NCBI GenBank assembly: GCA_027008885.1
Contig: JALVDQ010000085.1
Span: forward strand, 1-14,739
From: Thiotrichaceae bacterium
GTDB lineage: Bacteria; Pseudomonadota; Gammaproteobacteria; Thiotrichales; Thiotrichaceae
DNA: 14,739 bases
Reading direction: 5' to 3'
Shown: positions 8,593 through 14,739 of the stretch, one piece after another
Numbering within the stretch: position 1 is the stretch's first letter
How the letters are laid out: each line of letters begins with the position of its first letter
The notes under the pieces: model-generated
What the model saw: only the letters and a program-made list of their open reading frames with translations
The model's database searches: none
Told to the model about the DNA's origin: nothing
Translations under genes and position numbers: made by a program

Positions 8593-8634
8593 GGCTAATG
8601 CCGCGCCACCCCGCGTTTCGCGCACTTAACGCAG
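8593..8634 (+). repeat. Family B dispersed repeat, copy 1
   Basis: Contains the core CCCGCGTTTCG (8610-8620) preceded by GCGCCAC and followed by GCACTTAACG. A second copy lies at 12655-12693 with a few substitutions (GCGCCAT, TATACTCAACG). It starts 7 bases after the jetD stop codon. Confidence 0.7.
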
Positions 8635-8638
8635 GGTA

Positions 8639-8665
8639 CCCGTATTCCGCAGGGCTTCATACGGG
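8639..8665. repeat. Short palindromic repeat next to family B
   Basis: CCCGTAT (8639-8645) is complementary to ATACGGG (8659-8665) across a 13-nt loop. As the first stable hairpin past jetD it may end jetBCD transcripts, although no T tract follows. Confidence 0.5.
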
Positions 8666-8690
8666 CTACGTTGCTGTCCTCTGTCCTCAA

Positions 8691-8727
8691 ATACCCATCC
8701 CCCCTGTTTTTATATATTTTTGCGTAG
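8691..8727 (+). repeat. Family A dispersed repeat, copy 4
   Basis: ATACCCATCCCCCCTG followed by a T/A-rich tract and TTGCGTAG. Just before it (8674-8687) is a decayed heptamer tract, read on the minus strand as GAGGACAGAGGACAGC. With copy 3 at 3329-3368 it brackets jetBCD in direct orientation. Confidence 0.8.
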
Positions 8728-8731
8728 TTGC

Positions 8732-8798
8732 GTAGGGTTGGTGTAGCCATGCGTAACCAACCGAATCTGGTTGCTTGCGTAAACTCCACCAACCCTAC
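8732..8798. repeat. 67-bp inverted-repeat element
   Basis: GTAGGGTTGGTG (8732-8743) and its exact complement CACCAACCCTAC (8787-8798) bound a 43-bp interior that holds a second smaller complementarity (AACCA with TGGTT). It looks like a small palindromic intergenic repeat of the kind dispersed in many proteobacterial genomes. It is wedged between two family A copies. Confidence 0.7.
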
Positions 8799-8803
8799 AA
8801 TTA

Positions 8804-8840
8804 GATGCTCTGCCGCTGTCTTCTGCCCTCTGTCTTCTGC
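8804..8840 (-). repeat. Heptamer array, short copy
   Basis: On the minus strand this reads GCAGAA-GACAGAG-GGCAGAA-GACAGCG-GCAGAGCATC: about five of the same 7-bp units as at 124-186, with the same GAGCAT ending and the same abutment to a family A repeat. Confidence 0.75.
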
Positions 8841-8872
8841 TACCCATCCCCCCCTTTTTTTACATCTTTTTA
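8841..8872 (+). repeat. Family A dispersed repeat, copy 5 (degenerate)
   Basis: TACCCATCCCCCCC followed by a T-rich tract (tttttttacatcttttt). It lacks the CTG step and the terminal GTAG of the other copies. Confidence 0.65.
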
Positions 8873-8981
8873 TCAAGGAAGCTCTGATATAAGTCGATTA
8901 AACAGAACTTCCTAAACAAACCCGGTTATTTTAAGCTACACTCTCAGAACTATTATTTATTCCGGGCTACTGATAGACACT

Positions 8982-9737
8982 GTGTTAAAAGTTAACGATT
9001 TACATAAGAGTTTTGGCTCGCTTGAGGTTATTAAGGGTGTATCACTTCAGGCAAAGAAAGGGGATGTTATTTCAATTCTTGGTCGCAGTGGTTCAGGCAA
9101 AAGTACCTTTTTACGCTGTATTAACTTTCTTGAAACGCCAACCAAAGGCACGATCAGTTTGAGCGGCGAGACGATAACCGTTGCGGACAATCGCAAGGGT
9201 GTTTCTGAAATTACCGACAAGGCACAGGTACGACGCTTGCGTACTCGCATGGCAATGGTGTTTCAGCAGTTTAATCTGTGGTCTCACATGACTGTTTTTG
9301 ATAATGTCACGATTGCATTAAAAACCGCGCTCAAGTTACCTAAAAAAGAAGCCAACGCGCGCGCCAGAAAATATCTGGCACAGGTTAATATGAGTGACCG
9401 AAGCGATTACTATCCTGCCCAGCTTTCTGGCGGACAAATGCAACGGGTGGCAATTGCTCGCGCACTGGCAATGGAGCCTGATATTTTACTTTTTGATGAA
9501 CCCACCTCGGCACTTGATCCTGAACTGGTTGAAGAGGTTCTGAACGTCATTAAAGACCTTGCCAAACAGGGGCGCACGATGCTGGTTGTAACCCATGAAA
9601 TGGCATTTGCGCGGGATGTTTCGAATCGCGTTATCTTTTTTGATGACGGCATTATTGTCGAAGATGCGCCACCACAGGAAGCATTTAATAACCCCAAATC
9701 AGATCAATTTAAGCAATTTATTTCCAAAGAGTATTAG
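8982..9737 (+). CDS. ATP-binding subunit of a polar/basic amino-acid ABC importer (HisP-like)
   Basis: A 251-aa ABC ATPase that powers amino-acid uptake from the cytoplasmic side of the membrane. It shows Walker A GRSGSGKST (34-42), the Q-loop in MVFQQFNLWSH (92-102), signature LSGGQ (148-152), Walker B ILLFDEP with catalytic E173, the D-loop SALDPE and H-loop H205. Residues 24-51 read almost like enteric HisP. The start is a GTG at 8982 giving the family N-terminus MLKVNDLHKSFG; no good Shine-Dalgarno is seen. It is the first gene of a five-gene block with all genes on the plus strand. Family membership (HisP/ArtP/GlnQ) is certain; substrate is inferred from the binding protein and the downstream exporter. 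Confidence 0.93.
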   Translation: MLKVNDLHKSFGSLEVIKGVSLQAKKGDVISILGRSGSGKSTFLRCINFLETPTKGTISLSGETITVADNRKGVSEITDKAQVRRLRTRMAMVFQQFNLWSHMTVFDNVTIALKTALKLPKKEANARARKYLAQVNMSDRSDYYPAQLSGGQMQRVAIARALAMEPDILLFDEPTSALDPELVEEVLNVIKDLAKQGRTMLVVTHEMAFARDVSNRVIFFDDGIIVEDAPPQEAFNNPKSDQFKQFISKEY

Positions 9738-9768
9738 CTCATTATTATTACCAAAGGAGAACATTATT

Positions 9769-10560
9769 ATGATAAAAAATATGCTAAAAACATGCTCACT
9801 CGTTTCACTTGCGCTGAGCTTTTTTATGCTGATCAGCGCCTCAGCTTTTGCCAAAGACACCGTGCGTATCGGCGTTGAGGGGGCTTATCCTCCCTTTAGT
9901 AAAACCACCAAAGATGGTTCACTTGAAGGTTTTGATATTGATATTGCGAAAGCACTTTGCAAAGAAATGGATGTTGAGTGCAAACTGGTGAAACAGGATT
10001 GGGATGGCATTATCCCCGCGCTGCTTGCAAAAAAATACGATGCGATTATTGCCTCCATGTCAATCACGGACGACCGCAAAAAGAAGGTCGCCTTTACTAA
10101 CCGTTATTATCAGTCACCTGCGCGTTTTATTCACAAGAAAGGCGAAAAAGCCGAGATTTCCAAAGAAGGCTTGAAAGGCAAGAGTGTTGCGGTACAACGT
10201 GGCACTGTTTCTGACAAGTTTATCACCGGCGAATTTGGCGATGAAGTTGATGTTAAACGCTATGGCACACAGGAAGAGGCTTACCTTGACCTGAATGCAG
10301 GGCGTGTTGATTTTGTTTTTGCCGATGCGTTTGTATTGCTTGAATACCTTAATTCAGACAAGGGCAAAGACTACGAATTTATCGGTGACAGTTATACTGA
10401 CCCGAAATACTTTGGCGAAGGCATCGGCATTGCACTACGCAAGCAAGATACCGAGCTAAAAGAGAAGTTTAATAAAGCCATTAAAAGCATTCGTGAGAAT
10501 GGTACTTATGACAAAATTCGCAAAAAGTACTTTGATTTCGATATTTTTGGCAAAGATTAA
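9769..10560 (+). CDS. Periplasmic basic-amino-acid-binding protein (HisJ/ArgT-like)
   Basis: A 263-aa periplasmic solute-binding protein. Residues 1-28 form a classic signal peptide (basic start, hydrophobic core, SASAFA then cleavage before KD). The mature part starts DTVRIGVEGAYPPFS and carries the two cysteines of AKALCKEMDVECK, equivalent to the HisJ/LAO disulfide, plus SITDDR, whose Arg corresponds to the carboxylate-binding Arg, and FADAF, whose Asp corresponds to the amino-group-binding Asp. It ends KYFDFDIFG as in HisJ. The Asp near the N-terminus that contacts the ligand side chain in LAO/HisJ appears as Glu here. The ATG at 9769 is set by AAAGGAGA (9753-9760) upstream. Lysine/arginine/ornithine/histidine class is likely; the exact ligand is open. 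Confidence 0.92.
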   Translation: MIKNMLKTCSLVSLALSFFMLISASAFAKDTVRIGVEGAYPPFSKTTKDGSLEGFDIDIAKALCKEMDVECKLVKQDWDGIIPALLAKKYDAIIASMSITDDRKKKVAFTNRYYQSPARFIHKKGEKAEISKEGLKGKSVAVQRGTVSDKFITGEFGDEVDVKRYGTQEEAYLDLNAGRVDFVFADAFVLLEYLNSDKGKDYEFIGDSYTDPKYFGEGIGIALRKQDTELKEKFNKAIKSIRENGTYDKIRKKYFDFDIFGKD

Positions 10561-10582
10561 GTTATATCTCTTAGCATAACCG

Positions 10583-10608
10583 CTGTGTTGAGCCAAAGCG
10601 AAACACAG
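10583..10608 (+). promoter_or_regulatory. Intercistronic hairpin between binding protein and permease genes
   Basis: CTGTGTT (10583-10589) pairs with AACACAG (10602-10608) over a 12-nt loop, inside a 105-bp gap within an otherwise tightly packed operon. In enteric hisJ-hisQ a REP hairpin occupies the same place and raises binding-protein mRNA stability; a similar stoichiometry role is inferred here. Confidence 0.5.
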
Positions 10609-10665
10609 GTTTAGTCTTGCAGACAACAGACAACGTAACCTTAGCAAGCAGGAGCATCCATCACT

Positions 10666-11346
10666 ATGAATGAAATCTTCGGTGGCTACCTTCCCATGAT
10701 TCTCAAGGGAATGATGGTTACAATTGAGGTTGCGTTGCTTTCCTTGCTGTTATCTCTATTTCTGGGCATTGTGACTGCCTCCGCGAGACTCTATGGCGGC
10801 ACCTTTGCACGCACTCTTGCGGCGACTTATACCACTATCATCAGGGGCGTTCCTGACCTTGTTCTGATGACACTGATCTTTTTTGGCGGACAGATACTGG
10901 TCAATCATTTGGGTGATAAGTTTGGTTGGGGTTATATTGATGTTGATCCGATGATTGCAGGCATTATCACCATTGGTTTTATTTTTGGTGCTTATATGGG
11001 CGAGACATTTCGCGGTGCCATTATGGCGGTTAATAAAGGACAAATCGAAGCAGGACACGCTTACGGCATGACCCCTTTGCAGGTTTTTATTCACATTACG
11101 TTTCCCGCAATGATTCGCCACGCCATCCCGGGTTTCTTCAATAACTGGCTGGTTTTGGTGAAAACCACAGCACTGGTCTCTGTTATCGGGCTTCAGGATA
11201 TGGTGTTTAATGCCAAAGTTGCTGGTGATACACTGCGTCAACCCTTTACTTTTTACGTTCTGGTTGGCTTTCTGTTTTTACTCATTACCGCCGTGAGTGA
11301 TCTGGCAATGCGCTGGCTTGAGCGCAAATATAATGTAGGGCGATAA
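10666..11346 (+). CDS. ABC importer permease, HisQ-like
   Basis: A 226-aa inner-membrane permease of the polar amino-acid (HisMQ) family, with about five membrane helices. The N-terminal family marker RGVPDLVLM (60-68) matches HisQ, and the EAA coupling loop that docks on the ATPase is at 125-147 (GQIEAGHAYGMTP...ITFP). The C-terminal half contains NNWLVLVKTTALVS, again HisQ-like. The ATG at 10666 has GGAG (10651-10654) 11 bases upstream, a rather long spacing. It pairs with the next gene to form the heterodimeric channel. Confidence 0.92.
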   Translation: MNEIFGGYLPMILKGMMVTIEVALLSLLLSLFLGIVTASARLYGGTFARTLAATYTTIIRGVPDLVLMTLIFFGGQILVNHLGDKFGWGYIDVDPMIAGIITIGFIFGAYMGETFRGAIMAVNKGQIEAGHAYGMTPLQVFIHITFPAMIRHAIPGFFNNWLVLVKTTALVSVIGLQDMVFNAKVAGDTLRQPFTFYVLVGFLFLLITAVSDLAMRWLERKYNVGR

Positions 11347-11349
11347 CAG

Positions 11350-12033
11350 GTGGACTTCTCCATTATCATCGACAACCTGCCGCTTTTGTTTAAAGGGCTT
11401 GGCTTAACACTGCAATTGCTGATAATTTCGTTAGTGATTGGCTTTTTTCTTTCGATTCCACTTGCCATTATGGCGGCATCCAAAAAACCCTGGATGAGTT
11501 TACCTGTAAAAATTTATATCTATATTTTTCGCGGCACGCCATTACTGATTCAGGTTTTTATTATTTACTACGGCTTCTCACAGTTTGAGTGGCTGCGTGA
11601 AAGCCCATTGTGGGTAATTTTTAAACAAGCCTACTGGTGTGCCATCATTGCCTTTACGCTGAATACGGCAGCTTATACTGCGGAGATTTTTCGGGGTGCT
11701 ATCCTGCAAACCCCCAAAGGTGAAATCGAGGCAGCACAAGCCTGTGGCATGTCACGCTTTGATCAGTATCGGCACATTATTTTGCCCAGCGCATTGCGCC
11801 GCTCTATCCCCATGTATGGCAATGAAGTTATTTTTATGCTGCATGCAACGGTGTTAGCTGGCGTTATCACACTGGTTGACCTGTTTGGCGCTGCCAAGAT
11901 TATCAATTCACGCTACTATGCGCCTTTTGAATCCTTTATTAGTGCGGGTCTGTTTTATCTTGTCATCACCTTTACAATTGTGTTTATCTTTAAACTGGCT
12001 GAAAAGCACTTTCTCAAACATTTAGAACAATAG
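11350..12033 (+). CDS. ABC importer permease, HisM-like
   Basis: A 227-aa second permease subunit. Family markers are FRGTPLLIQ (60-68), FTLNTAAYTAEIFRGAI (102-118), the EAA loop GEIEAAQACGM...IILP (124-146) and NEVIFMLHATVLA, all close to HisM. Start is a GTG at 11350, three bases after the hisQ-like stop and without a strong Shine-Dalgarno, so translation is probably coupled to the previous gene. With the ATPase dimer and the HisQ-like subunit it completes a QMP2 importer. Confidence 0.92.
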   Translation: MDFSIIIDNLPLLFKGLGLTLQLLIISLVIGFFLSIPLAIMAASKKPWMSLPVKIYIYIFRGTPLLIQVFIIYYGFSQFEWLRESPLWVIFKQAYWCAIIAFTLNTAAYTAEIFRGAILQTPKGEIEAAQACGMSRFDQYRHIILPSALRRSIPMYGNEVIFMLHATVLAGVITLVDLFGAAKIINSRYYAPFESFISAGLFYLVITFTIVFIFKLAEKHFLKHLEQ

Positions 12034-12036
12034 TTA

Positions 12037-12639
12037 ATGAGCATATTTCTCACCGGCTTACTGCTCGGAGCAAGCCTGATTATCGCCATTGGCTCGCAAA
12101 ATGCTTATGTGCTAAAGCAGGGCTTGTTACGCCGCCATGTTTTCCTGATTTGTTTAATTTGTTCGCTTTCTGATGCGCTATTAATCAGTATTGGCACGAC
12201 GGGAATAGGCAAAATCATTGAGAATCACCCCGATTGGTTAAAGGCAATTACCTGGTTTGGCGCGACTTACTTGTTCTTTTTTGGTATTAACAGTTTTCGG
12301 GCTGCGCTCAAAAATCAAACACTGGAAACTGCTGCTGATGATAGCAATCAAAGCATTAAAGTGGTTATCAGCACCGTTTTAGCACTCACATTTTTAAATC
12401 CGCATGTTTATCTTGATACCGTCTTGCTGATTGGCAGTATCGCATCAGCTTATCAAGATAGCGAACGACTTTATTTTACCTTAGGTGCAATTAGCGCCTC
12501 ATTTGTCTGGTTCTTTGCTTTGGGTTACGGCGCACGATTACTGATTCCATTATTCAAAAATGCCTCAGCCTGGAAAATATTAAACAGCCTGATTGGGCTT
12601 GTTATGTGGTGGATTGCTTATCAACTAATCAAAAGCTAA
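12037..12639 (+). CDS. ArgO/LysE-family basic amino-acid exporter
   Basis: A 200-aa inner-membrane protein with about five to six hydrophobic helices. It matches ArgO (YggA)/LysE: GLLLGASLIIAIGSQNAYVLKQG at the start, LNPHVYLDTVLLIGS (about 120-134) and GAISASFVWFFALG (about 150-163). LysE proteins export lysine, arginine or their toxic analogues. The usual GPQN motif reads GSQN here. The ATG begins three bases after the permease stop, so it is almost surely cotranscribed with the importer. Exporter genes of this family are usually driven by a divergent LysG/ArgP-type regulator, and none is present in the window. Confidence 0.9.
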   Translation: MSIFLTGLLLGASLIIAIGSQNAYVLKQGLLRRHVFLICLICSLSDALLISIGTTGIGKIIENHPDWLKAITWFGATYLFFFGINSFRAALKNQTLETAADDSNQSIKVVISTVLALTFLNPHVYLDTVLLIGSIASAYQDSERLYFTLGAISASFVWFFALGYGARLLIPLFKNASAWKILNSLIGLVMWWIAYQLIKS

Positions 12640-12654
12640 TTCCTGAGACGAAGT

Positions 12655-12693
12655 GGTTAACATGCGCCATCCCGCGTTTCGTATACTCAACGG
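12655..12693 (+). repeat. Family B dispersed repeat, copy 2
   Basis: Contains GCGCCATCCCGCGTTTCG followed by TATACTCAACG; it matches the copy at 8593-8634 except for a few positions. It lies in the 114-bp gap between the exporter gene and the convergent orphan gene. A small stem CTCAA/TTGAG (12686-12690 with 12697-12701) overlaps its end. Confidence 0.7.
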
Positions 12694-12753
12694 AAATTGA
12701 GGAGTACTAGTAATCCTTGAGCGGTCAACATCTTTACAAATGAGTCAAATTTT

Positions 12754-14361
12754 TTACGCAGCCAATTTTGCCTCCAAAATCATCTGATCAATAGCACCAT
12801 CCAGTTTTCTCATTGCCGAAGTCATGGGTCGCTCCGGTGTTGTAGGACATCCATCCATTATCTGTGAGCATCCCGGTCGGATAATGCGATGATATACCTT
12901 GGTCATAAACAGACAAATGCGTAGTCCTTCATGAGAAACATAGTAACGGTGCGTGCCAGGTATTCTGACAATGATGCCATGAAGCCTTAGGCGCCTCAGG
13001 TCATAAGTCATTTTGCCGGGGGAGTAGTCATCGATACTAATGCCCAGTAGTTGTGCCATTTTTTCGCGCAGGTCGGCATTTCGAAAGCCTTCTGGTAACA
13101 GCATGAACATACAAAGCACCTGAAACAAAGCCATGACACGCTCATCACCAAACTTCAGACCGGATGCCCGTTGTCCATCAACGACCTGAGGCTGGTTCAC
13201 CCGTTCAAAAGTTTCATTGCCCAATTGGCAGTCCTGGCTGATCTTTTCGACTTCAAGGAGTCGTCGGTTGGCGTTAAAGCCGATCTCCCGCAAGGCGGGT
13301 AGATTTTTCAGCAGTCGACCGATGGCAAAGTCACGAGTATTGTTGATGACCGTTTCGGTTCTTAGTGCACGCTCTTCTTTGAAGTACTGTTTGATCTTGG
13401 AGGTCTTGTAGCTGATATGCAGCGTGGGAATAACTCCATGAGTAATGACCCGGGTTGAAAAACGACCCGGTGTCCGTTTGGTAATCCTCCGATTAAAAAT
13501 CAAACTTACTTTTTCAGGGCGACCCAGGTCGATATTCTCCCGAATCACCTCTTCAAATAGCTGTCGCCCACTGAGCGGGCGATCAAACACCTGGGTTCGA
13601 GCAAATTCGGCCTGAAGGATAGAGATTTGGTAGCGATAACCAGCCGCTCTGTCCTCGGATGTAAAGGGATGGGGCAAACGAGCTAACCACTTACGTATGA
13701 CCCCTTCGATTTTTGTTTCATTCAGATCGTCGAGAATTTGCTGCAAACGCTCGGGGTTAGCACAGGAAAGCACCCCGTTATCCAGTGCTTCATAGGGAAT
13801 ACCTTCCTTTTCCAGTTGCCGCTTGGCGTATTCATGACCATTCAGGTTAACACGAGCGGTATAGGGAAAATAGGAAGAGAACTTAATGAACATTGGACCA
13901 AAGTCCTCATCCACCAGGTAAAAATAATACTGGTTGCACATGACAGTAGAGCGATAAAGCCAGGGAAAAGAAGCCCCTGTTTCTGGATTTGTCTTTTTAG
14001 TGACGCGGAAACCCTGGAATCTTTCCTGGGCAATACCAATGTAGAGCACGCCTTCCTCTTGATGGAAGTTTTGCAGACGCTTTTTGGTTTCATCGTCTTT
14101 ACGTTGCCCTTTCTTGAAGTGCACCGTTTCTATGTCATGTTGCCTGGAAAAACGCTGTATATCGGCAACGAAAGCCCGACTCATTGGCGCCATCAGAGTG
14201 GTGGAAGCGACTACTGCCCCACGGTGTTTCTTAAAGAATGCAGATACACCACCGCCACTTTGCAACATTGGCTGATAGACGTTGAGATAGAGGCGATCAA
14301 TACCTTCGATATCCAAAGTAACTTTTTCTTCTAACAATTCACTCAAATTTTGGTTTATCAT
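12754..14361 (-). CDS. Uncharacterised 535-aa protein with C-terminal winged-helix-like region
   Basis: I cannot assign a function. The sequence looks like a conserved family that is annotated as hypothetical in diverse bacteria (from memory, not checked). Visible features: an N-terminal segment with IEGIDRLYLNVYQP; a KKGQRKDD basic-acidic patch; a dense conserved core with DFGPMFIKFSSYFPY, LNGHEYAKRQL and ALDNGVLSC; a middle RRITKRTPGRFSTRV stretch rich in basic residues; and a helix-turn-helix/winged-helix-like segment near 440-485 (KMTYDLRRLRLHGII, then GTHRYYVS). This suggests a nucleic-acid-binding protein, perhaps a nuclease or mobile-element protein. The ATG at 14361 is chosen over a GTG at 14436 because GGAG lies 8 bases before it. 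It is convergent with the exporter gene and shares no operon. Confidence 0.8.
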   Translation of the reverse strand: MINQNLSELLEEKVTLDIEGIDRLYLNVYQPMLQSGGGVSAFFKKHRGAVVASTTLMAPMSRAFVADIQRFSRQHDIETVHFKKGQRKDDETKKRLQNFHQEEGVLYIGIAQERFQGFRVTKKTNPETGASFPWLYRSTVMCNQYYFYLVDEDFGPMFIKFSSYFPYTARVNLNGHEYAKRQLEKEGIPYEALDNGVLSCANPERLQQILDDLNETKIEGVIRKWLARLPHPFTSEDRAAGYRYQISILQAEFARTQVFDRPLSGRQLFEEVIRENIDLGRPEKVSLIFNRRITKRTPGRFSTRVITHGVIPTLHISYKTSKIKQYFKEERALRTETVINNTRDFAIGRLLKNLPALREIGFNANRRLLEVEKISQDCQLGNETFERVNQPQVVDGQRASGLKFGDERVMALFQVLCMFMLLPEGFRNADLREKMAQLLGISIDDYSPGKMTYDLRRLRLHGIIVRIPGTHRYYVSHEGLRICLFMTKVYHRIIRPGCSQIMDGCPTTPERPMTSAMRKLDGAIDQMILEAKLAA

Positions 14362-14368
14362 AACGATG

Positions 14369-14456
14369 GCTCCGGTTAGCAATTTGGGTTTTATCACCCT
14401 CCCGCCGATGATTCGGCTATGACAGAAGCTTAGCACTTCTGGTGACTAACCGGAGC
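14369..14456 (-). promoter_or_regulatory. Structured mRNA leader that can mask the orphan gene's Shine-Dalgarno
   Basis: GCTCCGGTTAG (14369-14379) and its exact complement CTAACCGGAGC (14446-14456) form an 11-bp stem in the minus-strand transcript. The 3' arm contains the GGAG that serves the ATG at 14361, so the folded form hides the ribosome site. Two small hairpins lie inside: GCCGA/TCGGC (14404-14417, 4-nt loop) and CAGAAG/CTTCTG (14423-14441). Ribosome-site masking of this type is known for some transposase mRNAs; the role here is inferred. Confidence 0.55.
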
Positions 14457-14496
14457 TACCTCATGGCTTGTCGGTCTGAGGCGGAGCCTCGCTAGA

Positions 14497-14502
14497 ATTA
14501 TA
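14497..14502 (-). promoter_or_regulatory. TATAAT -10 element for the orphan gene
   Basis: A perfect TATAAT on the minus strand. Transcription from it would start near 14490 and give a leader of about 130 nt that includes the whole foldable region at 14369-14456. The hexamer 17 bp upstream (GTGTGG) is a poor -35 and falls inside a hairpin, so activation may be needed. Confidence 0.4.
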
Positions 14503-14510
14503 CTTTACAC

Positions 14511-14534
14511 CTCCTGACACCACACTGTCAGGAG
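14511..14534. terminator. Perfect 9-bp hairpin, possible terminator or operator
   Basis: CTCCTGACA (14511-14519) pairs with TGTCAGGAG (14526-14534) across a 6-nt loop. No T tract follows on either strand. It lies directly upstream of the minus-strand TATAAT, between that promoter and the attC-like site, so it could stop read-through from the right or bind a regulator. Confidence 0.4.
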
Positions 14535-14612
14535 AGAATATGTTTTATGAAGCACACCCCCCACCTTTTTGCCACTTTTGTACGAGTTGGGCACAAGTTA
14601 CTGATTTTATTA

Positions 14613-14732
14613 ACCTAACGCCCACATAATTTGAAACTAACACAGGGATGCTTTTGCGGTAAAATGAAGCGATAGCGGAATGACCGCAAAAGTAGCCCTG
14701 TGTTAGTTGTCAAATTAATGTGATTGTTAGAT
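14613..14732 (-). other. attC-like integron recombination site
   Basis: A 120-bp imperfect inverted repeat with attC architecture. The outer boxes fit the R consensus at both ends: ACCTAAC (14613-14619, RYYYAAC) and GTTAGAT (14726-14732, GTTRRRY). Inside, 14623-14634 pairs with 14710-14722, 14635-14647 pairs perfectly with 14696-14708, and 14651-14660 pairs perfectly with 14683-14692, leaving a 22-nt loop. One arm has two unpaired bases, G14709 and A14717, eight apart, like the extrahelical bases known in attC sites. That asymmetry suggests the site reads on the minus strand, ending GGGCGTTAGGT. No integrase gene or second attC is seen. A MITE or simple palindromic repeat is the alternative. 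Confidence 0.65.
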
Positions 14733-14739
14733 TTTAGTT

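Larger units (their letters stand above)
8586..8981. other. Gene-free repeat patchwork between jetD and the transporter operon
   Basis: This 396-bp gap holds no convincing gene; the open frame on its minus strand reads straight through the repeats. In order it contains family B, a palindrome, a short heptamer remnant, family A copy 4, a large inverted repeat, a heptamer array and family A copy 5. The last 100 bp, before the ATPase gene, should carry the transporter promoter. A short inverted repeat AGGAAG/CTTCCT (8876-8881 and 8908-8913) is the only candidate operator seen, and no clear -35/-10 pair was found. Confidence 0.7.
14362..14739. other. Gene-free right end of the window
   Basis: No gene is supported here. 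From left to right it holds the folded leader of the orphan gene, a 5-bp stem hairpin GAGGC-gga-GCCTC (14478-14490), a TATAAT on the minus strand, a perfect 9-bp hairpin and the attC-like element. A ten-codon plus-strand frame (ATG at 14463, preceded by GGAG) is too short to support. Confidence 0.6.

Noticed and set aside
8595..8876. Minus-strand open frame after jetD
   Set aside because: It runs through family B, family A and palindromic repeats, has internally repeated low-complexity translation and no ribosome site; it is a by-product of the repeats.
12655..12753. A second attC site that would make the 535-aa gene an integron cassette
   Set aside because: One box fitting RYYYAAC (ACTCAAC, 12685-12691) exists, but no matching GTTRRRY box or paired arms lie at a suitable distance, so the gene cannot be called a cassette from this window.
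14403..14436. Extended N-terminus of the 535-aa protein from a GTG at 14436
   Set aside because: The added 25 residues come from hairpin DNA, lack a ribosome site, and the ATG at 14361 has GGAG at the right distance.
14545..14580. Possible sixth family A copy (acacccccc followed by a T-rich tract)
   Set aside because: Only the C-run and T-run are shared; the diagnostic CCCAT before and GTAG after are missing.

Overview
The window most likely comes from a gammaproteobacterium. The amino-acid transporter genes read like enteric HisJ/HisP/HisQ/HisM and ArgO, and an OmpA-domain protein sits beside a CmpX-like channel, as in pseudomonads. Moderate GC and many short dispersed intergenic repeats suggest an environmental lineage rather than an enteric; genus cannot be told from sequence alone. 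There are eleven convincing protein genes, no rRNA, tRNA or CRISPR.

Layout. 1-860: a small minus-strand LRAT-like (NlpC/P60 superfamily) gene, enclosed by two inverted copies of a dispersed repeat (family A: CCCATCCCCCCTG followed by a T/A-rich tract); one copy abuts a 63-bp array of 7-bp units. 984-3265: an inner-membrane-anchored OmpA-domain protein, then a nine-helix CmpX/MscS-related channel. 3403-8585: three tightly packed genes matching JetB, JetC and JetD of the Wadjet (MksBEFG-type) anti-plasmid SMC system; the expected first gene, jetA (kleisin), is absent. 8586-8981: a gene-free patchwork of repeats. 8982-12639: a five-gene run encoding a basic-amino-acid type ABC importer (ATPase, binding protein, two permeases) followed by an ArgO/LysE-type exporter. 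12754-14361 (minus strand): a 535-aa protein of no assigned function with a C-terminal winged-helix-like segment, preceded by a leader able to fold over its own Shine-Dalgarno. 14613-14732: a long imperfect inverted repeat with the hallmarks of an integron attC site.

How it fits together. The transporter block looks like ordinary chromosome. The LRAT-like gene, the Jet block and the right-hand end look accessory: family A repeats lie on both sides of the LRAT-like gene and on both sides of the jet genes, the jet genes appear more GC-rich than their neighbours, and an attC-like site lies at the edge. The most notable points are a Wadjet locus without its kleisin, the attC-like site next to an orphan gene with an SD-masking leader, and a composite repeat that couples a G-run/AT-rich core to a variable heptamer array.
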